The translations under genes were made by a program, and so were the position numbers. Below, piece by piece: positions 50,285 through 61,517 of a stretch of DNA of 64,000 bases (position 1 is its first letter; each line of letters starts with the position of its first letter). Below the pieces are notes generated by a model. That model was not told the origin of the DNA, ran no database searches, and worked only from the letters and a program-made list of their open reading frames with translations. The DNA is from Excoecaria cochinchinensis (Eukaryota; Streptophyta; Magnoliopsida; Malpighiales; Euphorbiaceae), in NCBI GenBank assembly GCA_947683425.1, contig CANTUQ010000112.1:10555501-10619500 (forward strand), written 5' to 3'.

Positions 50285-50815
50285 TTCTGAGCTGGGTGTC
50301 CTTCTGGACTGCTCTCCTGAGCGGGGCGTTCTTTCGAATTGGGTGTCCTTCTGGACTGCTCTTCTGAGCAGGGTCTTCTTCTGAACTGGGCGTCCTTCTG
50401 GACTGCTCTTCTGAGCGGGGCGTTCTTCTGAACTGGGCATCCTTCTGGACTGCTCTTCCGAGCGGGTGTTCTTTTGAACTAGGCGTCCTTCTGGACTGCT
50501 CTTCCGAGCGGGACGTTCTTCTGAACTGGGCGTCCTTCTGGACTGCTCTTTCAAGCGAGACGTTCTTCTGAACTGGGCGTCCTTCTTGACTGCTCTTCGG
50601 AGCGGGACGTTCTTCTGAACTGGGCGTCCTTCTGGACTGCTCTTCGAAGCGAGACGTTCTTCTGAACTGGGCGTCCTTCTGGACTGCTCTTTCTAGCGGG
50701 ACGTTCTTTTGAACTTGGCATCCTTCTGGACTGCTCGTCCGAGCGGGACGTTCTTCTGAACTGAGCGTCCTTCTGGACTGCTCTTCCTAGCAGGACGTTC
50801 TTCTGAACTGTTGAT
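50285..50815 (-). repeat. 47-bp minisatellite in Tat-B 3' UTR
   Basis: About eleven tandem copies; TCCTTCTGGACTGCTCTT starts at 50346, 50393 and 50440 (47-base steps) and continues to about 50775. It occupies the same place as the 51-bp array of Tat-0 and the 100-bp array of Tat-1 but is unrelated in sequence. The Arg/Ser-rich ORFs at 50264-50976 translate this array. Confidence 0.9.
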
Positions 50816-51808
50816 CGGATTGGTGTTTCGACCGATGTCCTCACTTGCCTTCTTGTTGTCGTTGGCATTGATTCTTTCTTTCTGCAAGACTTGGAAAGCA
50901 AAATATGCGGGAAAAGAGGTGAGCATGCACGTGAGATGCACATGTATGCAGTAATGCAGGATATGGATTCGTCCAAGTGGATCCGGAGGTGATAGCCGGT
51001 TTAGTCGCGATTTACAGCATGATCAGTGCCCTCTAGGACTGCTTCTGAGTTTCATACCTTAGGGGATTATGAGGTTCTCTTCTGATACCTGTGGTCATTA
51101 TTTGAAGGTAGTGCGTCCCTTATGGATTTTCACACTAGCTTTTCTTAGCGGGAGATGCGTCCTTTTCGGATTTTTGCATAACCCTGTGTCTTATTTTTTT
51201 TGCCTAGAATGGACCCAACCCAATCCAGCGGCTTTTATTCATTTCATTTTTTTATAGGACAGACTGCCTGTTCTCAGGTTTTCACCCTGCCCTTTGGCCT
51301 AACTTTTGCTTGGAGCGCCAGTCAAGGTTTTCATCTCTAACGGCTTTTTTTTTTGTGACGGTCATTATGGGAACCCTTACCGAGGGTGATAAGTGCATAT
51401 TATATTCAGACGCCTTTTAACAGAGGCAATCAGATAATAGTTATTAGATAAGCGATAGATCTCCTTTTTAAGACAGAAGTGAAAGTTGATGCAAATGTGA
51501 ACTGAATTCCTTTATTTATTGCAAAATTTGTGTACATTCTTGCATGATTTCATCACACATGACCCTCATTTGAAAAGAATTCAAAAGCAGAAGACTACAC
51601 CTAATCTCAGAATAGATCTTGTAAGTATCAAACTCCTGTTATCAATCGGCCCTCTCTGGTTTTCTAGATTGAACATTTTATCTCGGCCCTTAATTTTTGC
51701 CCAGGATGCCTTTTTTCGGTTTTCATAGGGCGCCCAATCATAGCAAGGCCGCCTTTTTTTTGGTTTTCGACCCGCGGGGCATTTATTCTCTTCTTTTTAT
51801 TTTGGTCT
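50816..51808 (-). mobile_element. Tat-B 3' noncoding region
   Basis: No ORF of note. Holds the conserved block (51095-51345, minus) shared with Tat-1 17062-17310, and a T-run (51345-51353) where Tat-1 has its poly(A). The remainder has nothing recognisable. Confidence 0.75.
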
Positions 51809-52394
51809 TTAGCCATGGAATCTCTTTAGCCTGTTAACGTTGACCGGTTCTCTGAATTCGTTCCCATCGCTGTCTGTTAAGATCGCTGCCCCCTTGGTCA
51901 GTAACTTCTTTAGCACGAAGGGACCTTCCCAGGTTGGCCTGAATTTTCCCCGTATGTCTGGTACTCCCGGCCTCATCATCTTAAAGACCAAGTCCCCTTC
52001 CTTCAGTGGGTGCTTTCGGACTTTCCTGCTGAAGGATCGAGCTAGCCTTTTTTGATAAACCTGATTGTGGTAATATGCCCGCAGCCTGTCCTCATCCAAC
52101 AGATTTAGCTTTAATAACCATTGCTGTGCCCATTCTGTCTCCAGGATTTTAGCTTCCATAGCTACCCTTAATGATCTCAGCTCAATTTCAACTGGTAAAA
52201 CTGCTTCAGTCCCGTATACTAGAGAGAACGGCGTTGCCCCTGTAGAGGTTTTGACCGTAGTTCTATAGCCCTAGAGTGCAAATGGCAGCTTCTCCGCCCA
52301 GTCTTTATAGCTTTGGACCATCTTGGCTAATATTCTTTTGACATTTTTATTTGCCGCTTCAACTGCGCCATTGGCCTGAGGGCGATAGGGGGAA
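51809..52394 (-). pseudogene. pol: Tat-B integrase, C-terminal part
   Basis: Minus-strand integrase from SSPYRPQANGAVEAANKN (about 52394-52340) to LKRFHG and the stop at 51811-51809. Unlike all Tat-1 copies the catalytic Glu in NGAVEAANK is kept. A TAG replaces a Trp codon near 52272, before GYRT. Downstream, open for 116 codons (52159-51809), are NLLDEDRLRAYYHNQVYQKRLAR and the C-terminal domain with GVPDIRGKFRPTWEGPF. The N-terminal zinc region and the first two Asp residues are lost at the 52394 junction. Confidence 0.9.
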
Positions 52395-52476
52395 GAGAAC
52401 AGGGCATCACAAACTATCCCAACATTTTAACACATACATAAACACATATACACAAATAATCCAAGAGAACAGGGCA
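52393..52476. repeat. 14-base direct repeat at Tat-B/Tekay-C junction
   Basis: AAGAGAACAGGGCA occurs at 52393-52406 and again at 52463-52476, exactly 70 bases apart. The first copy is at the point where integrase homology ends; the second lies inside Tekay LTR sequence. It may be a repair-templated copy. Confidence 0.6.
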
Positions 52477-52573
52477 ATCCAAACCCAAATAAATTAATCC
52501 AAGAACAGCACTCCCAAACCTGACAATTGAAGCTTCAATCTTTCCTTCAAGAGCCAACTTTCTCTTTCCCTTT
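52407..52573 (-). mobile_element. Tekay-C LTR, distal piece
   Basis: Similar to about 55740-55920 of the neighbouring 4.1 kb LTR (CACTCCCAAACCTGA, GAAGCTTCAATC). It continues at 61518 on the other side of the inserted non-autonomous element. Truncated on its left. Confidence 0.75.
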
Positions 52574-52979
52574 TGTAACACCCCTTACTCGTACTTAGGC
52601 GATCCCATCCGATAAGGAGTGAGATGCCGTAAGAGTAAAGGTGCCACCACGCAGATACAGAATATACATACATTCATACATAAACATACATACCAAAATA
52701 CAGGATAAATTAAAACTTTAAAGAAACAAAAGCTGAACATACATTAACTCACATACATACATATCATCACTCAGCGGAAGCATAAGGCGAAAGATAAAAC
52801 TGAGGAATAACTGAAAACTTAATTACAATAATATCCTTTACATAACCAAATACATAAGAAAAAGGCTACAAAATTATAGAATCCGAAATACATAAGCTGA
52901 ACAAAATAATAAAACGCTACAGCTTCTATGTGGCCGACCTTGCAGATGCACGACTCGAACCGAACCCAACCTGCCACCT

Positions 52980-53018
52980 GCACGGGAAAAGAGCCCGTGC
53001 TAAGCGATAAACGCTTAG
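52980..53018 (-). other. Twin hairpin, 3' LTR copy
   Basis: Stems GCACGGG/CCCGTGC (52980-52986 with 52994-53000) and CTAAGCG/CGCTTAG (53000-53006 with 53012-53018). Same pair as 5223-5260 in Tekay-H, with longer stems and different loops; second copy at 57814-57852. Confidence 0.65.
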
Positions 53019-53370
53019 TGGGGAGAACACACTAGCAAGATGGACGGCCATTCACAATGGTCGCCAGAACAAATTACATACACAAATAGCATATACAAAT
53101 AATCACAAAAGATGGATAAATAAGCCTGCATAGGAAAGCCATGCATTCGGAAGTTCATATACACATACGACTATCATGCCAAGGACTCATGCATTTAACG
53201 GAAAACCCATTCACATGCAATACAGTTATCAGGCAATACGCACCCAATTATCATGCCGAGAATGCTAGTTAACTAAACATACTTCTATTATGCCTCAAAA
53301 TGTAAATACATGCCCACACGCTGAAATCACTACAATAGGGAAACTAGAGAGAGGAGGCACGTAACATAAC

Positions 53371-53373
<3 letters not shown>

Positions 53374-53405
<32 letters not shown>
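53374..53405. repeat. (TA)16 microsatellite
   Basis: 32 bases of TA repeat. The same site in the 5' LTR has 74 bases (58208-58281). Confidence 0.95.
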
Positions 53406-53407
<2 letters not shown>

Positions 53408-54292
53408 CAAGGTCAAGAGCACATTAGCTACGGATCTTGATTCATATAAATCACTATAACCGCCCAAAAGTACAAAATCACGTTTGTGCACATACTTACT
53501 AATCATAGCATTCAAAATAGACACAACTAATCGAACTCATGTCATTCAAAAGATCATGGTCACAGTTACACACATCTGAATTCCCATATCTATATTCACA
53601 ATCGTTAGCATACCATACATTCACAATATGTTATGCATATACCCATATGTGTAGATCATTATGTCCAATTCACATGTTTAGGTCACACTTAACCCATTCA
53701 GACATTCATAATCACATGCGGATACATAACTGATTCACGTGTCCAGAATCATGCTTAATCGAATATCACATTCTCTTGTTCATATTAGGCAAAACAAACA
53801 GAATACCTGCTGACTCAAAATAGTGGATAACGAGTATACAGAAAGTACTTTACGGGTACAAGCCGATTACGGAAAGTACCTTACGGGTACAAATCGAAAA
53901 CCATTTCTATTTTCATTCACAAACATTTTTCGGAAGGACCTTAAACAAGATCCAAACTCAATAAAGGGGTTCGCGAGGAACCAAACGGGGACCTGATCGG
54001 GGTCCAAACGATAACGGAAGCTGCAGCGGAAGACTCTTTTAGGCATGCCTAACTATCCACTAGACTGACTCTCGCAGGTCGTGCATAATACAAATCATAT
54101 TTCAAATCACACAATTTACTCTTTAAGCATAACATATTAATCTCAGAGAGAGATCATAAGTATAGATATGCATAATACATCCAATTATATTAACATACTT
54201 CATAAAATAGTCCAATTATAAACCAAAAGGTACCACAAGTTCGGAATTCAAACATTGGAATCACCACAGAAAACTCATTCGGCAGAACACAT

Positions 54293-54656
54293 CTGTCGCG
54301 CTCGCGATGCCTGTCGCGCTCGCGACAGAGACCATAGTCTCTTCGCTGCGCGCGCGCGACGGACTTCGCGATCGCGGGAAGGAGAGAAGGGCCCGGCTCT
54401 GTCGCGCTCGCGACGTTATCGCGATCGCGACAGAGGGCAAGCATTGCTATCGCGGGGTCGCGACAAGTCGCGTGCTCGCGATAGCACAGGCCAACAATGT
54501 GCTCTTTCGCGATCGCGACGGTTGTCGCGCTCGCGACAGAGAACACATAAGCTATTGCCATCGCGGGGTCGCGACATTGTCGCGTGCTCGCCATGGCACA
54601 GCATCAGAATCACCGGTCTCTGTCGCGCTCGCGACAGTGTCGCGATCGCGACAGAG
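54293..54656 (-). repeat. TCGCGA palindrome cluster, 3' LTR copy
   Basis: Repeated TGTCGCGCTCGCGACAGAG and TGTCGCGATCGCGACA units within 360 bases; a perfect 16-base palindrome lies at 54638-54653 and again at 55196-55211. It is GC-rich within an A/T-rich LTR. One unit (18 bases, TTCGCGATCGCGACGGTT, near 54508) is absent from the 5' LTR copy at 59169-59514. Confidence 0.85.
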
Positions 54657-56654
54657 TCATGATTCCGAAAATCTACAGAATTCTGCAGAATCTTTCCTTC
54701 CTCATACTCACCTACACACACACGAAACATAACCAAAGGTCTCTTACCTCATCTCCAGCAAGCCACACATCATTGACAACATAAACACAACATCCGTATC
54801 AAGAATTTCGATAAAACATACCACTAACAATATCCATATACACAATTTATAGCAACAAGATTATTCGTCATTCGTCTCAATCGCACCCAAGTTAAATGCA
54901 TTCAAACATGTGATACATCATGCTTAGGTTACTCATAAGATTAACACATATTCACACTCATCCATAAACCAACCTTCACGGAGTTATATCTATTATTATT
55001 CACTTGATAGATCACCAATTCTTAATCATACTCACAAGTTTTACCAAAGACAACTACTTATATAGTCATTTAATTACCCTAAACATGCATAAAAAAGCTG
55101 AGGGAAAGGTACGGGATTGATCCGAATCAACCGAGGGCTCAAAAATGAAGAAATAAAGGCTAATATAGGTTTTTCTATCGCGAGGTCGCGACCCTTGTCG
55201 CGATCGCGACAGAGGCTCATCTCAGAACCCGAAAAAGACTGCTTACGCCTCCAGACTTGTGTTGCCTAAACCGACCTCTAAACCTCATTTGTAGCCAAAA
55301 CTTCCTTCTTAACAAATGTTCCCTAGGATGTCAACGTTCCAATGCAACAAAATTCAGATCAAAAAGACATCTATAACGCCAGATATGATCTCCACAACCC
55401 ATACTGGTCAGACAACCCGATACAAGTAGAGACACTACGATTTTATCAAAATTTCAGGATATTAGAGAAATAATTAGCCCAAGGCTATTTCTAGGACTTT
55501 TAAAGACATGGAAGTCATGGTTCTAGTGGCTCAAGAATCAAACGATTTAGAGCTCTATTGCGACACCTAGGACAGAAACAATGAACGGAGGTCAAAAGAA
55601 AACTGAACAGGATTACTAAAATCACCAAACTCATGCCTTTCAATACCAACCCACATATGCATTTATCTCAAACAAATACATGGATTACTAACACATTTAC
55701 TCAAATTAAATCATGCATAAACTCATATCAAAGCACTTCAAATTATTGGAAACAAACATAAACACATACTCATGATCCAAGGGGAAATTGGGGTAGAGAC
55801 AAAACATCCAATTTGAAACACACAAACCACATAGATCCCAAACACTTGCATGCATTCAAAACACACTCCCAAACCTGAAATGAAGCTTCAATCTTCAACC
55901 ATCAAAAGCCCACTTCTCTTTTCCTTTAAGCTTGCTCTAGAAACCCAAAGCTTGCACAAACCCAACCAAGAACACATAAATCAAACCAAACTCAAACATC
56001 CAAAACCAGAATTCTAAGAGCAAAAGAAGATGGAGAACCCAAACTCAAACACAAGCACTTACCTCAAAATCCTTCAAAACTCAACCCTAGCTCAAAGATG
56101 GAAAAAAACCCACAAGCAAAACTTGAGAGAGCAGAAAATGGAGGTGAGAAAGAGAGAGAGAGGGCGTGAGAAAAGAGAGGGCAAAACTCAAATGGCTTCT
56201 ACGGGAAGCTACAATTTCCTATTCCCTCTCCACTTCTTTCAATTCCTTATTCAATGCTCCCACCAACCATTGCCACATGGCAAGCTCCTATAGGACCAAA
56301 CATCCACTCACTTGACTTTTCCACTAAAAGTACCATACACAAACCACACACAACCATGTCTTGAATAAATATCTTCAAGGCACCAAACACCACTCACACC
56401 ATATAATTCCTTAAAACCCACTTACATCCTACTCCCATACATTACAAGCACACACTAGATTAATCACAATTAACATACCCTACATCCATACACCACCTGC
56501 ACACCTTAATATTTCTCCTCTTAACATGCTTAATTAATTTCCTTGCACAAAATCCTTAATATCCAAATTTTTCTCTTACACAAATTACGGAAATACCCTT
56601 AATACCCCGACTTAGCGCGCAAAATTCCGATTAGGCCCTTTTTGGGGTGTTACA

Positions 56655-57407
56655 AATCTCTCCCCCTTAAGAAATTTCGTCCTCGAAATTTCCCCGCTAA
56701 TCACTTACATAGGCAATTTCTTAACAAATCTTCAAATCGCTAACACTCATATCATACGATTCTCAAAACAATTACACTTCACACCAGAACCAACCACGTA
56801 GAGTATCTCAATTCTAACACCTCGAATTCCTTCAACACACATATCGCTAATGCCCAAGACACACATAGGATCTTAACTCTTTCACTAACATACAATTCCT
56901 TAACACCCTTCTCTTCTCGATTCTAACCTCGAGCACTTCACACTTCTTAATGCACTACACTCTTATCCATACACTTCTTCCTAACATCAATCAATCAAAG
57001 TATATCCTGTCAGCTTTTCTCAATGAAACACATACAATGATGCTTTTCACAAACAGATGAGGGATGCAGATGAAATGGCTATGTAATGATTTATGTATGC
57101 AAGTTGATGCGAAGATGTAACGTGAGTTATAATAATGCACTTTTTCCCATCCCCATGCTTCAGTATGCTTATGTTCACTTGATTCAAAGGGAATAGCTGA
57201 CAGGTATACAAAGTCACACCTCAAACTCATCCTATACACATAGTCTTATATCACTCACTACCACCGACATCTCACTAATCCTTCATCCAAACACTACACA
57301 ACTGCATCTGCAATAGGCCACAACACAAACTGACTCACATTCAAAGACACGACATATAACAAATAACACACCCAGAACCGCCAAACCGGCGCTCTGATAC
57401 CACAACT
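56655..57407 (-). mobile_element. Internal region of the non-autonomous element
   Basis: 753 bases. On the minus strand: five bases after the 5' LTR comes TGGTATCAGAGCGC (57402-57389), the primer site; then about 680 bases with no gag, protease, RT or integrase motif; then AATTTCGAGGACGAAATT (about 56695-56678), which matches the last codons of Tekay pol (NFEDEI), and the polypurine tract AAGGGGGAGAGATT. The only ORFs (56991-57239, and 57283-57507 which runs into the LTR) have no recognisable domain. Confidence 0.88.
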
Positions 57408-58204
57408 TGTAACACCCCTTACTCGTACTTAGGCGATCCCATCCGATAAGGAGTGAGATGCCGTAAGAGTAAAGGTGCCACCACGCAGATACAGAATATA
57501 CATACATTCATACATAAACATACATACCAAAATACAGGATAAATTAAAACTTTAAAGAAACAAAAGCTGAACATACATTAACTCACATACATACATATCA
57601 TCACTCAGCGGAAGCATAAGGCGAAAGATAAAACTGAGGAATAACTGAAAACTTAATTACAATAATATCCTTTACATAACCAAATACATAAGAAAAAGGC
57701 TACAAAATTACAGAATCCGAAATACATAAGCTGAACAAAATAATAAAACGCTACAGCTTCTATGTGGCCGACCTTGCAGATGCACGACTCGAACCGAACC
57801 CAACCTGCCACCTGCACGGGAAAAGAGCCCGTGCTAAGCGATAAACGCTTAGTGGGGAGAACACACTAGCAAGATGGACGGCCATTCACAATGGTCGCCA
57901 GAACAAATTACATACACAAATAGCATATACAAATAATCACAAAAGATGGATAAATAAGCCTGCATAGGAAAGCCATGCATTCGGAAGTTCATATACACAT
58001 ACGACTATCATGCCAAGGACTCATGCATTTAACGGAAAACCCATTCACATGCAATACAGTTATCAGGCAATACGCACCCAATTATCATGCCGAGAATGCT
58101 AGTTAACTAAACATACTTCTATTATGCCTCAAAATGTAAATACATGCCCACACGCTGAAATCACTACAATAGGGAAACTAGAGAGAGGAGGCACGTAACA
58201 TAAC

Positions 58205-58207
<3 letters not shown>

Positions 58208-58281
<74 letters not shown>
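58208..58281. repeat. (TA)37 microsatellite
   Basis: 74 bases of TA repeat, 42 bases longer than in the sister LTR. Confidence 0.95.
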
Positions 58282-58283
<2 letters not shown>

Positions 58284-59168
58284 CAAGGTCAAGAGCACAT
58301 TAGCTACGGATCTTGATTCATATAAATCACTATAACCGCCCAAAAGTACAAAATCACGTTTGTGCACATACTTACTAATCATAGCATTCAAAATAGACAT
58401 AACTAATCGAACTCATGTCATTCAAAAGATCATGGTCACAGTTACACACATCTGAATTCCCATATCTATATTCACAATCGTTAGCATACCATACATTCAC
58501 AATATGTTATGCATATACCCATATGTGTAGATCATTATGTCCAATTCACATGTTTAGGTCACACTTAACCCATTCAGACATTCATAATCACATGCGGATA
58601 CATAACTGATTCACGTGTCCAGAATCATGCTTAATCGAATATCACATTCTCTTGTTCATATTAGGCAAAACAAACAGAATACCTGCTGACTCAAAATAGT
58701 GGATAACGAGTATACAGAAAGTACTTTACGGGTACAAGCCGATTACGGAAAGTACCTTACGGGTACAAATCGAAAACCATTTCTATTTTCATTCACAAAC
58801 ATTTTTCGGAAGGACCTTAAACAAGATCCAAACTCAATAAAGGGGTTCGCGAGGAACCAAACGGGGACCTGATCGGGGTCCAAACGATAACGGAAGCTGC
58901 AGCGGAAGACTCTTTTAGGCATGCCTAACTATCCACTAGACTGACTCTCGCAGGTCGTGCATAATACAAATCATATTTCAAATCACACAATTTACTCTTT
59001 AAGCATAACATATTAATCTCAGAGAGAGATCATAAGTATAGATATGCATAATACATCCAATTATATTAACATACTTTATAAAATAGTCCAATTATAAACC
59101 AAAAGGTACCACAAGTTCGGAATTCAAACATTGGAATCACCACAGAAAACTCATTCGGCAGAACACAT

Positions 59169-59514
59169 CTGTCGCGCTCGCGATGCCTGTCGCGCTCGCG
59201 ACAGAGACCATAGTCTCTTCGATGCGCGCGCGCGACGGACTTCGCGATCGCGGGAAGGAGAGAAGGGCCCGGCTCTGTCGCGCTCGCGACGTTATCGCGA
59301 TCGCGACAGAGGGCAAGCATTGCTATCGCGGGGTCGCGACAAGTCGCGTGCTCGCGATAGCACAGGCCAACAATGTGCTCTGTCGCGCTCGCGACAGAGA
59401 ACACATAAGCTATTGCCATCGCGGGGTCGCGACATTGTCGCGTGCTCGCCATGGCACAGCATCAGAATCACCGGTCTCTGTCGCGCTCGCGACAGTGTCG
59501 CGATCGCGACAGAG
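59169..59514 (-). repeat. TCGCGA palindrome cluster, 5' LTR copy
   Basis: 346 bases, as 54293-54656 but lacking one 18-base unit. It is 2.0-2.35 kb into the LTR as transcribed. Confidence 0.85.
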
Positions 59515-61517
59515 TCATGATTCCGAAAATCTACAGAATTCTGCAGAATCTTTCCTTCCTCATACTCACCTACACACACAAGAAACATAACCAAAGGTCT
59601 CTTACCTCATCTCCAGCAAGCCACACATCATTGACAACATAAACACAACATCCGTATCAAGAATTTCGATAAAACATACCACTAACAATATCCATATACA
59701 CAATTTATAGCAACAACATTATTCGTCATTCGTCTCAATCGCACCCAAGTTAAATGCATTCAAACATGTGATACATCATGCTTAGGTTACTCATAAGATT
59801 AACACATATTCACACTCATCCATAAACCAACCTTCACGGAGTTATATCTATTATTATTCACTTGATAGATCACCAATTCTTAATCATACTCACAAGTTTT
59901 ACCAAAGACAACTACTTATATAGTCATTTAATTACCCTAAACATGCATAAAAAAGCTGAGGGAAAGGTACGGGATTGATCCGAATCAACCGAGGGCTCAA
60001 AAATGAAGAAATAAAGGCTAATATAGGTTTTTCTATCGCGAGGTCGCGACCCTTGTCGCGATCGCGACAGAGGCTCATCTCAGAACCCGAAAAAGACTGC
60101 TTACGCCTCCAGACTTGTGTTGCCTAAACCGACCTCTAAACCTCATTTTTATCCAAAACTTCCTTCTTAACAAATGTTCCCTAGGATGTTAACGTTCCAA
60201 TGCAACAAATTTAAGATCAAAAAGACATCTATAACGCCATATATGATCTCCACAACCCATACTGGTCAGACAACCCGATACAAGTAGAGACACTACGATT
60301 TTATCAAAATTTCAGGATATTAGAGCAATAATTAGCCCAAGGCTATTTCTAGGACTTTTAAAGACATGGAAGTCATGGTTCTAGTGGCTCAAGAATCAAA
60401 CGATTTAGAGCTCTATTGCGACACCTAGGACAGAAACAATGAACGGAGGTCAAAAGAAAACTGAACAGGATTACTAAAATCACCAAACTCATGCCTTTCA
60501 ATACCAACCCACATATGCATTTATCTCAAACAAATACATGGATTACTAACACATTTACTCAAATTAAATCATGCATAAACTCATATCAAAGCACTTCAAA
60601 TTATTGGAAACAAACATAAACACATACTCATGATCCAAGGGGAAATTGGGGTAGAGACAAAACATCCAATTTGAAACACACAAACCACATAGATCCCAAA
60701 CACTTGCATGCATTCAAAACACACTCCCAAACCTGAAATGAAGCTTCAATCTTCAACCATCAAAAGCCCACTTCTCTTTTCCTTTAAGCTTGCTCTAGAA
60801 ACCCAAAGCTTGCACAAACCCAACCAAGAACACATAAATCAAACCAAACTCAAACATCCAAAACCAGAATTCTAAGAGCAAAAGAAGATGGAGAACCCAA
60901 ACTCAAACACAAGCACTTACCTCAAAATCCTTCAAAACTCAACCCTAGCTCAAAGATGGAAGAAAACCCACAAGCAAAACTTGAGAGAGCAGAAAATGGA
61001 GGTGAGAAAGAGAGAGAGAGGGCGTGAGAAAAGAGAGGGCAAAACTCAAATGGCTTCTACGGGAAGCTACAATTTCCTATTCCCTCTCCACTTCTTTCAA
61101 TTCCTCATTCAATGCTCCCACCAACCATTGCCACATGGCAAGCTCCTATAGGACCAAACATCCACTCACTTGACTTTTCCACTAAAAGTACCATACACAA
61201 ACCACACACAACCATGTCTTGAATAAATATCTTCAAGGCACCAAACACCACTCACACCATATAATTCCTTAAAACCCACTTACATCCTACTCCCATACAT
61301 TACAAGCACACACTAGATTAATCACAATTAACATACCCTACATCCATACACCACCTGCACACCTTAATATTTCCCCTCTTAACATACTTAATTAATTTCC
61401 TTGCACAAAATCCTTAATATCCAAATTTTTCTCTTACACAAATTACGGAAATACCCTTAATACCCCGACTTAGCGCGCAAAATTCCGACTAGGCCCTTTT
61501 TGGGGTGTTACACCTTT

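Larger units (their letters stand above)
46896..52394 (-). mobile_element. Tat-B, minus-strand Tat element, 5' part missing
   Basis: Read on the minus strand from right to left: integrase end (52394-51809), 3' noncoding region, 47-bp minisatellite, polypurine tract and 3' LTR (50137-46896). The left LTR end TGTGACGC at 46896 cuts into the Tat-0 LTR, consistent with insertion there. Only one flank is left, so no target duplication can be shown. The right end is lost at the junction with Tekay-C. Confidence 0.85.
52574..56654 (-). mobile_element. 3' LTR of the non-autonomous element
   Basis: 4081 bp with 11-base inverted ends TGTAACACCCC/GGGGTGTTACA. Contains the twin hairpin (52980-53018), (TA)16 at 53374-53405, a palindrome cluster (54293-54656) and a second small one (55179-55215). 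The Arg-rich ORFs at 54190-54736 are read from the palindromes; the 87-codon ORF at 56030-56293 has no recognisable feature. It is 24 bases shorter than the other LTR, fully explained by 42 fewer bases in the TA tract and 18 more in the palindrome cluster. Confidence 0.92.
52574..61512 (-). mobile_element. Non-autonomous Tekay-derived retrotransposon with 4.1 kb LTRs (LARD-like)
   Basis: A complete element in minus orientation, flanked by perfect CCTTT duplications (52569-52573 and 61513-61517). 5' LTR 57408-61512, tRNA-Met-type primer site 57389-57402, internal DNA 56655-57407 (753 bp), polypurine tract at 56655-56672, 3' LTR 52574-56654. By eye the LTRs differ at about 20 positions in 4 kb plus two length changes, so the insertion is recent. 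No gag or pol is present except a short pol-tail remnant beside the polypurine tract. It must have used proteins from an autonomous relative. It sits inside the LTR of its relative Tekay-C. Confidence 0.92.
57408..61512 (-). mobile_element. 5' LTR of the non-autonomous element
   Basis: 4105 bp, read right to left from TGTAACACCCCAAAAAGGG. Same parts as the 3' LTR: palindrome cluster 59169-59514, (TA)37 at 58208-58281, twin hairpin 57814-57852. Any promoter should lie here, but no TATA box stands out. The ORFs at 59066-59594 are translations of the palindromes; the 87-codon ORF at 60888-61151 matches the one in the other LTR only because the LTRs are duplicates. Confidence 0.92.

Noticed and set aside
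50264..50976. Repetitive ORF with EQSRRTPSSEERPARKSSPEGR-like units
   Set aside because: It is the 47-bp minisatellite read through; 47 is not a multiple of three, so three units cycle through all frames. No conserved domain or start context.
54293..54656. CGCG-box (CAMTA-binding, VCGCGB) cluster
   Set aside because: Most cores are TCGCGA, whose flanking T and A do not fit V and B; only a few GCGCGC sites do.
54190..54784. Arg/Asp/Ser-rich ORFs on both strands that look like SR-type proteins (repeated at 59066-59642)
   Set aside because: They come from the TCGCGA palindrome cluster, which is open on both strands because it is palindromic. They lie inside duplicated LTRs.
52574..56654. DNA transposon with terminal inverted repeats TGTAACACCCC/GGGGTGTTACA
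   Set aside because: The same 4.1 kb sequence occurs twice around a primer-binding site and polypurine tract with a 5-base duplication outside the pair, so these are LTRs with unusually long inverted ends.
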